A stretch of DNA of 64,000 nt from Neelides folsomi (Eukaryota; Arthropoda; Collembola; Neelipleona; Neelidae): the NCBI GenBank assembly GCA_034687125.1, contig JAQGBZ010000088.1:1-64000 (forward strand). Reading direction: 5' to 3'. The translations under genes and the position numbers were made by a program. Positions 39,601 to 51,300 of the stretch are shown here, piece by piece; within the stretch, counting starts at the first letter, position 1; each line of letters starts with the position of its first letter. The notes below the pieces were generated by a model. That model saw nothing but the letters and a program-made list of their open reading frames with translations. It ran no database searches and was not told the origin of the DNA.

Positions 39601-42600
39601 AGCTCAATCTCTTGGAAAAATATTTGATCTGCCATTGTTCTCGAAGAAGATCAACTCAGATGTCAAACTGATTCATTATGGGTAAACAGATGCAGAGGTT
39701 CCTCCTTGGAAAATAAGAATCATTCCACAACATAATGAACCTAGATGTATATTATCTGTATTTGCTCTCATGAAGAAGCTGAAGCATTACAAAAAAAGAT
39801 TATTTTCGTACTCCACTTGTCCTCCTCAGTTGACTAATACGATACTCAGAACAGATTGCGGTATGGATCATTCATAGTAAAAATCCGTTTTTAATTCTGA
39901 AAATAACTTTTATTCTCAATAGCTCTTTTCCTTTCCGGTTCTTTTCCTTCACGATATTTGTAATTTTCCAAAACTTTAAATTGAAAGTTGTACAAAAGTA
40001 AAAGCAAACATGAAAGACTCGGTTCATAAATAGTTAAATACAGATTAATTAAGTAGGGTAGGAATATATTTTGGTTTATTGTATTAAATAGTGTGTTTAA
40101 ATAACTACAATAAGGGAAAGGGGTACTTGTTGTGCGTTTAGCCCTTAAAGGTTTTTCCATTCATGTGGAGATCTCTGCTGGCTGGGGGCTTGGCAAGCTC
40201 CCTTGCCTCGGGAGTTCAAAGTCTCTTTTTATCACTTCTTCCATCTGAGCAAAAGTAATCTTCACTTTTCCTCGACCACTCTCATGACACGGTCCTAAGG
40301 ATTAAGATTCTTCTTCTCTCTCTCTCTCTCTCTCTCTCTCTTATGTAAAACAAATATTTTTTTCCATTAGTTAAGTTTTAAATTAATCGTTTGCGAAAGT
40401 CCGCCATGAATCGCAATCAAAATTCAAAGAAACTCTTGAAGAAAAATAATGTGAGTCCATTCACTTCCCCTCTTCTCTTTATCTTTCTCTTTCCTCTTTT
40501 TTAATTTAATACTCATATATTCATAATATTCATATTAACGCATATAAATATTATGTAAAGGAATAAAAAATATATGAAGCTTTAAAAAGTACAAGTTTTT
40601 TAAGACCTTTCAACTCCCACATACTTTAATAATTTCTAATTAAAAATCTTCTCCAACTTTCATTTTTGTTCAACATTTTTTTTATTTAAAAAAGTTCCAA
40701 CCTACAATAGCTAACAATATAATATAAGTTTCGCACGTTTCGGGTTTCGCTTTCAATTTCAATTACTGACGAGTTTGATTCAAATTGTTGCAGAAGTTAG
40801 TTCTTGTTACAATATAAATAATGTGGGTTCACAAAAGCATGGAAGTTCCTTCAGTTCACTGACTCTCACCTTCTTTCTTTGGTGAGATTAAAGGGATTGG
40901 GTGAAACAAGATGCTGGAGTCAATTCAAAGGGAGACGAGTTTTTTAACAAAAGGGAAAACTACAAATGGCTTACGAATCTCTAACTCCCACTAACAAAAG
41001 AACAAGTGACAGAAAAATCCTTAAATCTTGTATTGAAAGACTTTGAGAAGTTGAAGGCGTCTATAATAAAATAGCATGGCTTTTTCCCCACACTTTAATG
41101 CTTGTAGCCTTGTATCTTATTATCTAATACACAACCATTTAACCGGTAAATTGGAATTCTAACGTTAGCGAAGAACAAATATTTCTTTCGACTTTCAAGT
41201 AGACCGTTATTTGAGTTGATTTATATCGTGCCCGAATCTATTATTTTATTCAATATCTGCTTTTAGGTGAGTATTTCCAGAATTTAATAAACAATAATTA
41301 GTGAGTCAGGCTGATAATTAGCATGAACTTTAAACCGGCATATGAAGCAACAAGATCGGTATTTGCGAAATGTGTTTGATCTAAATAAAAGAATAAATCA
41401 GTTTTTTAATATTTATGAGTAATCAAAAAGCGGATAGGGCTTAATTGCACAGATCGTGCTGATTAAAATTGCTCTGCTAATCAATCTTCTTGTTATTCAT
41501 AATTTCCCTGACGTCTTTTAAGACTAAAGTTAATCAATCTAGTGTATTTTTTATTGCGACCTTGAATTTTGATTGATCGCCGGGGTTATTTGCCGAAACC
41601 CCGGCCCGTGGGACCGCTGATAGCTCAGCAAAATCATTTATGTAAAAAAAGTCAGATGTTCCAAGTTGAAGAAAACATGTTTGTTCTAAACTTTTTTTAT
41701 AAGTTTATTATAATGTTATAAAGAAACTTGTAAAATCAAATGCCCATAAGGGTTAAATATTTATTTGAGTCACATCTTTTATTCGGTAAATAGTAGTGAT
41801 AAACTTAAGAGGAATTTCTCTCAATTCTACGCATTGGTCGATGATAAATGGATTTAATTTTAAAAATAATTCAATTGTATTTTTCCAGGGCGAGGTTTCA
41901 ATGGGGAAAGAGGAGGAGGCGGGCGGCGGGGAGCGGGGCCCCCTCGCACCCGTCAGCGAGGACGGTGAAGACGCGGAAGATGTCGAGGACGAGGACGAAG
42001 GCATCACCATGTTTGAACTGTTGGAAGTCGGAGCTCCCGCGACCCCAGACGGCGGTTGGGGCTGGGTCATCGTGTTCGCCTCCTTCATGTGCAACATGAT
42101 CGTGGACGGGATCGCGTACACGTTCGGTGTCTTCCTCCCCTTATTCGCCGCCTCGTTCAATGAAGGCAAAGGGAAGACGGCGTGGGCAGGGAGTCTTCTC
42201 TCTGGCGTTTACCTATCCGTCGGTCAGTCCAACATCTGCGATTCTTCACTGTCACCGGGCGAGGACAGCTGTCGACCCAATTGCTCCCTTATCTTTCCTT
42301 CTCCATTCCAACCAGCTCTTCCCAATTCATCTCCAAACTCTTTATTATTCTCACAGCAAATCGAAAAAGGCTTTTAGTCCTTCTGGACATTCCAGCAGAG
42401 CGACTGTTGGTTCATTTTTAATTTGTTTACGTACTTGCCTATTTTGTTCTCTATGTTGTTGACTCTTTGAACCACTTCAATTTGTTCCATCATGCGACCC
42501 CAATGTCCAGTACGCGTCATGTCCCTTTTAATGTCGTATTCTTTCCAGTCTCGTGACTCGCTATTTTCCTCCTTTCACTTAGCTTTAAATTTTACTAACA

Positions 42601-45600
42601 TTATACATAAGAATCTCTCCTCGTTTGCTCAACCACCATTTTATCATTCACCATTTTAGAACCCCCCAAGAGATTAAATTATATAGTCAAATGAGGAACA
42701 ATACCAGTGAACTATACAACTCATAAAGTTTTGAATTTTGGGAATTCCTTTACGACTCCTCTCCCTCCTCGATAGAAAATAATGGGATTACAGACCTTGT
42801 CACAATTTTAAAATAAATAAATAATAATAATGTTTTCCTTTATAGGACCCATCGTCAGTGCTTTAACGAACAAGTATGGGTGTCGGGCGGTTTGTATTGC
42901 TGGAAGTATTGTTGGGTCCATTGGTTTTGCACTGTCTTCACTTTCACCAAATCTCGACACGCTCATGATCACTTATGGAGTCATTGGAGGTAAAAAGTGA
43001 AACATATCACGTGGATTAATTCCCATAATCCGATTTTCAGCTTACACAATAGTCCAATCCCCATACATGGAGAAACACTAACATTGTTTTGCATGATTGA
43101 ATAGGAATTGGATTCGGACTTGTTTATCTCCCTGCAGTTGTTTGTGTGGGCTATTACTTTGAGCGGAAGCGAGCTCTGGCTACAGGTATTGCAGTTTGTG
43201 GCTCTGGAGTCGGCACTTTCGTTTTCGCACCTTTCGCAACTTGGCTCCTTACTGTGACTGACTGGAGGAAAGCGAATCTTGTCTTTTCCGCCCTCATTCT
43301 CTGTTGTTCTGTAATTACCGGATATTCAAAATTTCGATTTATTACAAATCTTGTTAAAATTCATTTTGTTAATTTTCTAATTTTGTTAAAGTTGTTTGGG
43401 AGTCTGATGAAGCCACTCGAAGTTTTACGTGATACCGAAGAAGAAGATCTGGAAGAGGCAGAAAAGGAACCTCTTTTGCTCCGCATGGCAGAAGATAAAA
43501 AGAATTACTTGGAAAAGGGGTCCTTCTCAGGTTGATTTCTCCTTTTGAAATAAATATCACCAAGCGAAAAGGGATGGTTTTGAAGGATTTAATTCAATTT
43601 ACTATATATTTGCAGGGTCTGCTTACTTCATGGTTCAACTCCCTGATGGAACGATGGAGCGTAGGCTCAAGTTGCCTCTAAATGTTGATCCCGGCGTCCA
43701 CTCAAGCTTCAACCTCGACCAACTCGTGCCCGGAAGCCCCATCACTCCCGTTCCTACCATAGTCACACTCCCTACAATCACGGAAGCTAAGGCCCCTGAT
43801 GGGACGAGCAACGCTGGGTCGGAGAATTCTCGAGAGGGGTCTGCCGGAGAGCTGAAGACAGAAAAAGGATCCCCTGAGGAACCCACCGTCCCCGGTCCAA
43901 TTCTCGAAGAGAGCGAGAATTCCGATTTAACTCCGGATTCACCTGACGCGGATGAAAAGGCAAAAGCCCGGTAAAAAACTTCATTTATTTATGCCCTTAT
44001 ATTTACGTGGCTCTTCCATCTCAAATTCACTTTCATTCCCTGTAATAGCTATGCAATATGGTTAGGGCTCTAAGGTCCCACATTACAGAATAGTGTTATG
44101 GCATCTTTCAGCCTCTCGTAGCCTCAGAGAATTTGAATCAATTTTCATGGTTTCATGGATGTTGTTTTAGGGCCGAATTTCGCCGTATAATGAGGGAACG
44201 AAGGAACAGTGAAGGGGTCGTTTCAACTCCTTCATCATCCACTTCACCGACACCGTCATCGAGCATGAAGCCTGAGTTGTTTGGCCGGAGCCCAAGTCGG
44301 CCTATACCATTGAGGTCGGGGAGCATTGCTACTCCAGGTCAACGGATCGGCTCGATTCCAAGGAACGGATCTGCACCTCAGTTCACACCAGGAAGGAGCA
44401 TACCCAAGAACGGAAGTGTTCCTCTCTTCGACAGATACAGGAAGCAGTCATACAGAGCCGTCCCTATCGGAATGTCCGCCAACAGGCCCGGGTCAGTAAT
44501 TTATAGTAACATTAAATCGGATTGGTCGTAAAAAAGGAAACTTCCCATGGTTCCTCCAGCACATTGCCTCCCCATAAATGAGTCTCTGGACTGTACATAA
44601 AATAAAATAAAGATCCACAAATGCCGGGCCTAGCCTCCACATTAATAAAGCTTCTTGCTAAATGGCGAAGGGTTTAATGGTAATGGGCATTAATAATAGG
44701 GGCAGCAAGTCAAATCTGTCGGAGGGCCGAAGGGGTTCGATGCTCAAGAACGCTTCCTTCGCCAGCTCAATTCGGAACAACAATGGGGGCGGAGAAGAGG
44801 AAAGTCTTTGGAGCGGAGAGCTCAACGAAGGGCTCTTTCTGAGCGTCAGCCATCGACGGGAGTCAGAGCAAAGGCAAATCATTCGCCCGCTCTCCCGGAA
44901 GGACATTTTCTACTCGGGGTCCATTGCCAATCTCCCAGAGTTCCAGAGTCAGAGGAGTCTCCCGTCCTATAGGCAAAGCATCCTCAACATCCCTCCCCTG
45001 TTTGAGGAGACGGACGGAGTGACGAGGAAGAAGAGATGGCCGCCTTGGTCATGGATAACTGGAGGAGCCTTCAAATCCGCCATTAGTCAACTCATGGATT
45101 TTTCCCTCCTCAAGAACCCTGTGTTTCTCTTTGTGGCTGTGAGCAACGTTTTTGGGATGTTAGGATTTTACGTGCCCTTTGTTTATCTCATCGACTCGGC
45201 GGTGAAGCAAAATGTGGACAAGGATCATGCCGCTTATCTCATTTCCATCATTGGAATCACGAACACTTTTGGTCGTGTTCTTTGCGGAGTTGTTTCTGAC
45301 CACCCGAAGGTTTGAGTTTTAAATTCCAATTTTATTAAACTTTCATTCTGTATTGATGAGATTTTTTTTATATTTTTTGACAATTTGAGACTAACTTTGT
45401 GGATTTTGAACTTTCACTTACAGGTGAATTCATTATTTTTAAACAACGTTTGTTTGCTGTTATCTGGGATTTGTGTGGGGTCTGTGCCGTTCTGCTTCAA
45501 CTTCCCGGCTTATGTTGGTGTTGCGATTTTTTTCGGCCTTTTTGTCGCTGGCTACATCTCCCTCACTTCCATCATCATTGTTGACCTCCTTGGCCTGGAC

Positions 45601-45986
45601 AATTTGACGAACGCGTTTGGGCTTTTGATTCTCTTCAGGGGAGCAGCCTCGATTATTGGTGCTCCACTCGCTGGTAAGTCCACATCAATAGTTTTAATTA
45701 TCATTTGGAGTCTAAGTAATTTAAAACGTGACTGAATACAGGAGCTGTATACGACGCATTCCAATCATACGACGTGCCGTTTTTCATGGCTGGGGGATTT
45801 TTAGTCCTTTCCTCTTTCATTAGTTTCATGGTCCCATTCGTGATACGGTTTGCTCCTCCGAAGGTGATATTAGAACCAAGGAGCAACTTTGTCGCCGTCC
45901 TTCCTGATATCCCTGAGGCGGCAGAGACCCCGCCGAATGCCAGCTCCGACATGGATAGCATGGAACAAGATGAGACGCGGGTCTGA
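36613..45986 (+). CDS. SLC16 (monocarboxylate transporter family) protein with large central loop
   Basis: Common exons: 41889-42222, 42846-42989, 43105-43310, 43392-43530, 43616-43970, 44171-44491, 44700-45309, 45424-45673 and 45742-45986, all in phase. Two alternative start exons both end in phase 0 at good donors: 36613-36660 (encodes MAALTPPPEPADTEEP, GTAAGT) and 40406-40450 (encodes MNRNQNSKKLLKKNN, GTGAGT). The products are 883 or 882 residues. Twelve helices are visible. Family motif 1 is PDGGWGWVIVFASF; motif 2 is GYYFERKRALATGIAVCGSG. The cytosolic loop between helices 6 and 7 is about 400 residues, Ser/Pro-rich, with repeats RIGSIPRNGS and RSIPKNGS. Helix 8 has Asn where MCT1 has the proton-coupling Asp309 (ITNTFGR), Arg313 is kept, and MCT1 Lys38 aligns with Tyr. 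It is thus probably an orphan-type MCT, not a proton-lactate carrier; the substrate is unknown. Confidence 0.92.
37446..37485. repeat. Short tandem repeat of TAAATCTAG
   Basis: About four imperfect 9- to 12-bp copies in the long first intron of the SLC16 gene. Confidence 0.7.
37907..37927. repeat. (AT)n microsatellite
   Basis: About ten alternating TA units in the same intron. Confidence 0.85.
40311..40341. repeat. (CT)n tract upstream of the second SLC16 start exon
   Basis: About 14 CT units lie 65 bases before the ATG at 40406. In arthropods, GA/CT tracts near promoters often bind GAGA-type factors, so this could be a promoter element. It could also be a plain microsatellite. Confidence 0.6.
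44529..44649 (+). terminator. Possible intronic polyadenylation cluster in the SLC16 loop
   Basis: Reading past the donor at 44492 gives 13 more codons and a TAA at 44529-44531. AATAAA follows at 44601, again at 44606 and at 44644, all within this 208-bp intron. A transcript ended here would encode helices 1 to 6 plus most of the loop. Confidence 0.4.
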
Positions 45987-48352
45987 CGTGTTTTGGCCAA
46001 AGAGGCCCAAGCTACTCATCACGGGTGCTCCACAGCCGCCTTTCTCACGCTCTTCGCATCATCTCGTTCTTTTAAATCTTTGACTCCAGTATTCATTATA
46101 TTAAGAGAATTTATGAAATATTATATGTACTATGACTTCGATATATATAATTAATATATTCGATATAAATAACTCGGTTCTTCATTTATTTTCCCATTCC
46201 ATGCATTTCACAATTTCATTACCATTAATTATCAACGAGGCTTTCGGATTTCATTAAATGCCAAATTCAAAGGGTTCACTTTCCAATGCGCACTGGAGGA
46301 ATATAATGAAATTTTTATTATAGGGGAACGAGATTGTATAATGAAATTGATTTACTTTCCCTATTCAATCCTTTATTTTGTCTCATCAAACAAAGATTTA
46401 AAGATCTAAAGGACATGTATTTTGGAAGGGAGTATTAGAAGAGAAAGCGGGAGAGGAAATGAGGAGTGTTTTGAGAGTATTTCGATGTTTTCTATAGCAG
46501 TTGATGGAGGATTGTAGGTAGGGGGTTCTCAGGGCTTTGATCCATTCTGTGTGAATAGGCTCTTGATCTTCTGGTCTTGTAAACAGAGCAATGACGTCCC
46601 TGGCGATGACGGCTGGTTAACTTATTTCCATCTAGCTCTCCTTTCCTCTCCTTCCCAGACCAAACTGCGACGAGAACGAAGGGAGAAAATGTTCCAGAGA
46701 GAAAGAATGAAAATAAAGAACTCGAGACACGCCTTTACAGTCCTACTTATCATGAACGTGACAATCATCCATCCCAACTCTTCCTTCTCGTTATACTGCA
46801 TAAACGATCAAAGATACAATTTTACATAAGCATAAATCTCAAAAACAGCCGGAGATTTTTACCCTTATCGGGACCCAGAAGGAAGAAGAATGATGAGGCG
46901 ATAGTGAACCCTTAAATCCTGATATTCACCATTACCGTCATTCAGATGCATACACTCGCTACATATAACACGCATAAAGTTCATATTTATGTAATAAATA
47001 TTGATCCAGCCTCCCTATCTCTCCAGATATCAATTCTGGTATATTGAATATGATGCACAATAGGGATACGGTAAACAGGAATGATACAATTTATTAACTT
47101 ATTTGACGATATTACGCTGAATAGATATGAGATATGGAATTCAGCTTCCAGCCAGTTTATGCTCCAAGGTTTGGTCGAGCTCCAAATTGAACAACATTAT
47201 TTCTATAAGTCTCCTCTGAAGGTTATTCAGAAGGAAAAGAAACATCATTATTGTCAACAATTAATGGAGGACGAGAAAGGGATGCAACTCCAATTTGTTT
47301 GCGAAAAGAGATAGCCTTATTCAAGAGTTGAAAAATTAATGAGGGCCTTAATGGAAGGCCACGGATCTTGGAAAAGTGCTGTGTCAAGTCTTCTTAAGAG
47401 AAGAATGTAAAAGACGGCGAGAAGTGCTGCAGTAGTAGTTTGAATGGAACAGCAGGCCTTCGCTATGCATAGAATAAAATATACACAATGTCATCTCTTC
47501 CAATTAACTCCAGTTTTAATAATACTTTCAATTTTTCAAAAATCTCGCTTCTAACCTGTAGCCCCTTTATTTACTCTCGCATTCTCGGATAGTTTCATTA
47601 CAATTATGACCTGTGTTCCACTTGTTCAAAAGAGGGAAGAAAGGGCTTTTGATAATGCAAAGTGGATACTTTTCGCGTCATTTATGAAATGCGTCATTTT
47701 ATCCAAGTTTGTAATTCCATTCTTGGAAATTGGATTATTATAGAAAAATGATGAAAAGGGAAATCTGATGAAATGGTTTTAATACAAAGTTATCAACCAG
47801 CATCGAAAGAACTTTTCAAAGTAAAATAATATTATTCTATAGACAAAGATGTTCTTTTCAAAGTTTCAAACTTTGAACCGACCCCGACAAAGTCACTCTC
47901 TCTGAATCCGATTATGGAAGCATAGTCCTAATATTTCCTCTCTATTCCCTTTTCCCTAAAAGTATTGGAGTGAGAGAGGTCTTCAAGTTTTCCTTTCGTT
48001 GACTTTCTCTCATAAATCCATTTCATCTGGCGGATCTCCTCTCACTGAGGTTGAATCGAGAGGTGGAGGACGTGGAGCGGATGATGCGATTATGAATTGC
48101 TAATTTAATGAGAGTTCATCGGTCTTCTCTTATGATCAGATTAGAGTGAGTGGGTCGTTAAACAGAGAAACGTCCCTCTCACGGGTCGCAGATCTCGGGG
48201 GCTCACGGCCTGTAAAACATTATTTGAATTTCTTCTTTGCCCTCAACCGAAAAGACGGATGAATCGATAAATGAAATGTATACTATATAAGGCCATTGAA
48301 TGTCTTCCATCACCGAAGCAAAAGAAAGATCGAGAAGTGCGAAAAGAAGAGC
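45987..48352. other. Intergenic region between convergent SLC16 and ACE genes
   Basis: No coding exon was recognised on either strand. Short open frames around 46.6 and 47.1 kb lack start context, splice partners or domain features. The 3' ends of both neighbouring genes fall here. Confidence 0.5.
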
Positions 48353-48358
48353 TTTATT
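48353..48358 (-). terminator. Polyadenylation signal overlapping the ACE stop codon
   Basis: On the minus strand the last codons read TTC CAA TAA AGC, so AATAAA contains the stop codon TAA (48356-48354). If used, the 3' untranslated region would be only about 15-30 bases long. Confidence 0.5.
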
Positions 48359-51300
48359 GGAAAAGGGCGGCCGCCACGAAGGCCAACGTGAGCAGAATTG
48401 GGGTCACGACGTACGTTGAAGCGGAATCGTCCGCTTGGGTCGACGAAATTTCAAGGGTCGAGGTAACTCCTTCAGTCGACGAACTTCCTCTATCTATTAT
48501 AGTTGACGAGGGTCCAAGAGTTGACGTTGGTACAGCGGTTGATCCGTCCTCATCCCACCCGGGTGAGTCACCATTGGCAGCATTTGTCTTCGTCAGCCAA
48601 TCTTCCAATGGTTGGAAGTATTCTCTTAAAGCTCTCGCGTCCATGTTCTTCTGTCCAGTAAGTACGAACATTGCTTCAGGCCAAGGCTGCGAACTCCCCA
48701 TGCTCAACATGGACCTAGAACGTAAAAAAATGAGGATAACTGGGCGGGTGCCAGCGGGCCGCGGTGGGTCCCTCGCCCGCAGCCGCCTTCGTCGGATAAT
48801 GGGGATCGTTAGAGGAGCTGAGTCGGAGAAGTCATTACTCCTGTTTATCCACACTCAAATACGAGCTAATTGAATTCTATCCCCCTCTTTCATCTCCCCC
48901 GTTCCTCGGGGGAACTCGAATTATCTCCCACACTCGAGAGGTCCAATTATCCTACAAAATCCAGTCCTATATTCTCTCTCGCCTTCAAAACCATTTGAGT
49001 CTCTCTATTCCATGCAAATCCGCTTTCGACTGAATGAAATGGGCCCAGGTAATCATTTGCATTACTCTCATCCTCCTCCTCTGTATTCATCTCACACGGA
49101 GATCCATAGGACGAAATTTATCGAATTTCCGTTTCTCCTCTTCTCACCCTTTATCTCCTATCTCGAACTAAATAGTTTTACATAGAGGAATTACACCGAG
49201 TAAATTAATCAATTTTCCAAACATTCCCTTTACCTATTATTTGCACTTTGTTCCCAATGGTTGAAACCACTTGAATCACACGTCCTCCACGAGAAGTGAT
49301 ACAAAGAATTGCACTGTTGAATGGCCTTATCTTTTAATTAATAATATACGAACAACCGTTCTAGTGGCCTATTCACAATTCCAACCTTCCCAAACTACAT
49401 TTTACATATTTTCTTATCACCTCTCTCTTCTGACTTGTGTAAATTTGACCGTGTAAAATCAGAACTCATATATTTTATGTTCCATCACTCCTAATGAGCC
49501 CATTTCACAACTCACCGAATGAGAGAACTGTTCGCTAAATATTCTGTCAATGGAGAGCGAGAACCGCAGTTATGCACGAATCTCAATAAAGGGAGAGAAG
49601 GCACGCGATCACATTTACAATCCCTCGAAACAAGAGATCAATCTCGAAGAGTCAACTCTCACATTTCCGACTAATGAATCATAATAGGAGCAATTTGGTC
49701 TGAACTATGAAAGGTTGGAGGTTGTAACTTACGCCAGTTTCGTTCCAGCAGCAGTGGAGTTGTAAAAATCGCATTCGTTCAACTTCCCCTCATGTTCGGC
49801 CTCGATGCAGAGCGCCTCGTAAAATTGGAACTGAAGGATGGTTCTTGTGAAGTAGCGAATCATGTCGTAGTCTTGGTTAACATGGAAGATAGTAGGGCAG
49901 TCGAGGTCGTCTGGGGTTCTCTCCACGGGGGCGTGTACTCCGACAATTTCCTTCGACAGATTCCAAAACTCAGTGTTCCATGTATCCGTGTCATTCCCGT
50001 AGTCGCCGCGGAAGGCTCGCCATCTCCAAAGGTCATTGAGGTAGTGGAACGGGAGAGCAGAGACGGAGGAGAGAGCCACACTCATGAGGAAGTTGATCTC
50101 GGTCTCTGGAGCCCACAAGTTGCCTTTCAATTCACTTTCAGACCGATAACTCACCATTATTGTTCGGGATCTCCTCGAGAAGGCCGATTTGGTGCAGATG
50201 TTTCGGAGTCGCCACACACGTAGACATAAGTTCACCTGCACATTTTTCTCTAAGATGTACAATTGGTAATAAAGAAGAAAATCCACTTACCGACCGCCTC
50301 GTGGAATCCATCATTTGCTCCGTCCCTATTTACACAATGTTCATTTCCTTTACAATAGAATTACTCTCAGTTTATCTCTACTTTAGGTTTAGTATGGGAA
50401 GTTCATATAAGTAAACTCATATTCCTACTTTTGTACAAGAGGCTTTTAGCTCTGACATGACAGTAAAATACAATACAAACACTCTTGGAGATACAAAGGA
50501 TATTAAATGAAGTGGAGCATATTATGAGAATTCGTAAAGTATATTTTTGGAATTCAAAGCTATACACCTGTATGTATTGTAAATATTTGGGTATATTTTC
50601 ATTCAGAAGTATAGGGAATTTAATTGTAGGAATTTATATAGGCTCGTTTGAAGCTGTATAAGTTGTATGATGTAATATCTCACCTATAAACGACATGCTT
50701 ATCCGCATATTGCATCTGATATTGAGTATGTCCTAGCTGGAAATTATGCAAAGTAAGTTACTCGAATTTGGTTGTATGAGGATTTGAAAGGAAGACATGA
50801 TAGTAAATGGGAGAAAAGATTTATGATTTATGATACGTAATATATATGAAGACTCACCTCATGGTGGACAGTGAGGAATTGATCCATGTTCACATCAGTG
50901 CACATTTTAACCCTAAAGTCTTTTCCGTCATAGAAATCCCATGCCGTCGCATGGCAAATGACTGGAGTATCATCGTCTGGCTTCTCAATCATGGATAAGT
51001 TAAAGAATTCATCCGGAATGCCTTTAAGACCCATCGATTTGAAAAAATCATCACCCATCTCGAACATTTTTTTTGGAGTATAATTTTGTCTTTTCATCTC
51101 TTCTGTCACATCGAGGTTTTGTTCATCGGGGTATGGAACAGCAATGGCGTAGAGATTCGTCCAAAACCGCCCTATGTAAAATACAATAAGTCCCAGCTCA
51201 AACCCCGCCGTTTCCCTTTTGGTTAATTCATTAAGACGGATCTCTCCTCAACTTACCCCACATGTCTCCGAGGAGATGTTGCGGCAAGGTTCCTACATTA

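Noticed and set aside
50106-50160. Apparent frameshift in the ACE gene suggesting a pseudogene
   Set aside because: A 49-bp GT-AG intron restores phase and gives the expected family alignment (IGLLEEIPNN then ETEINFLM).
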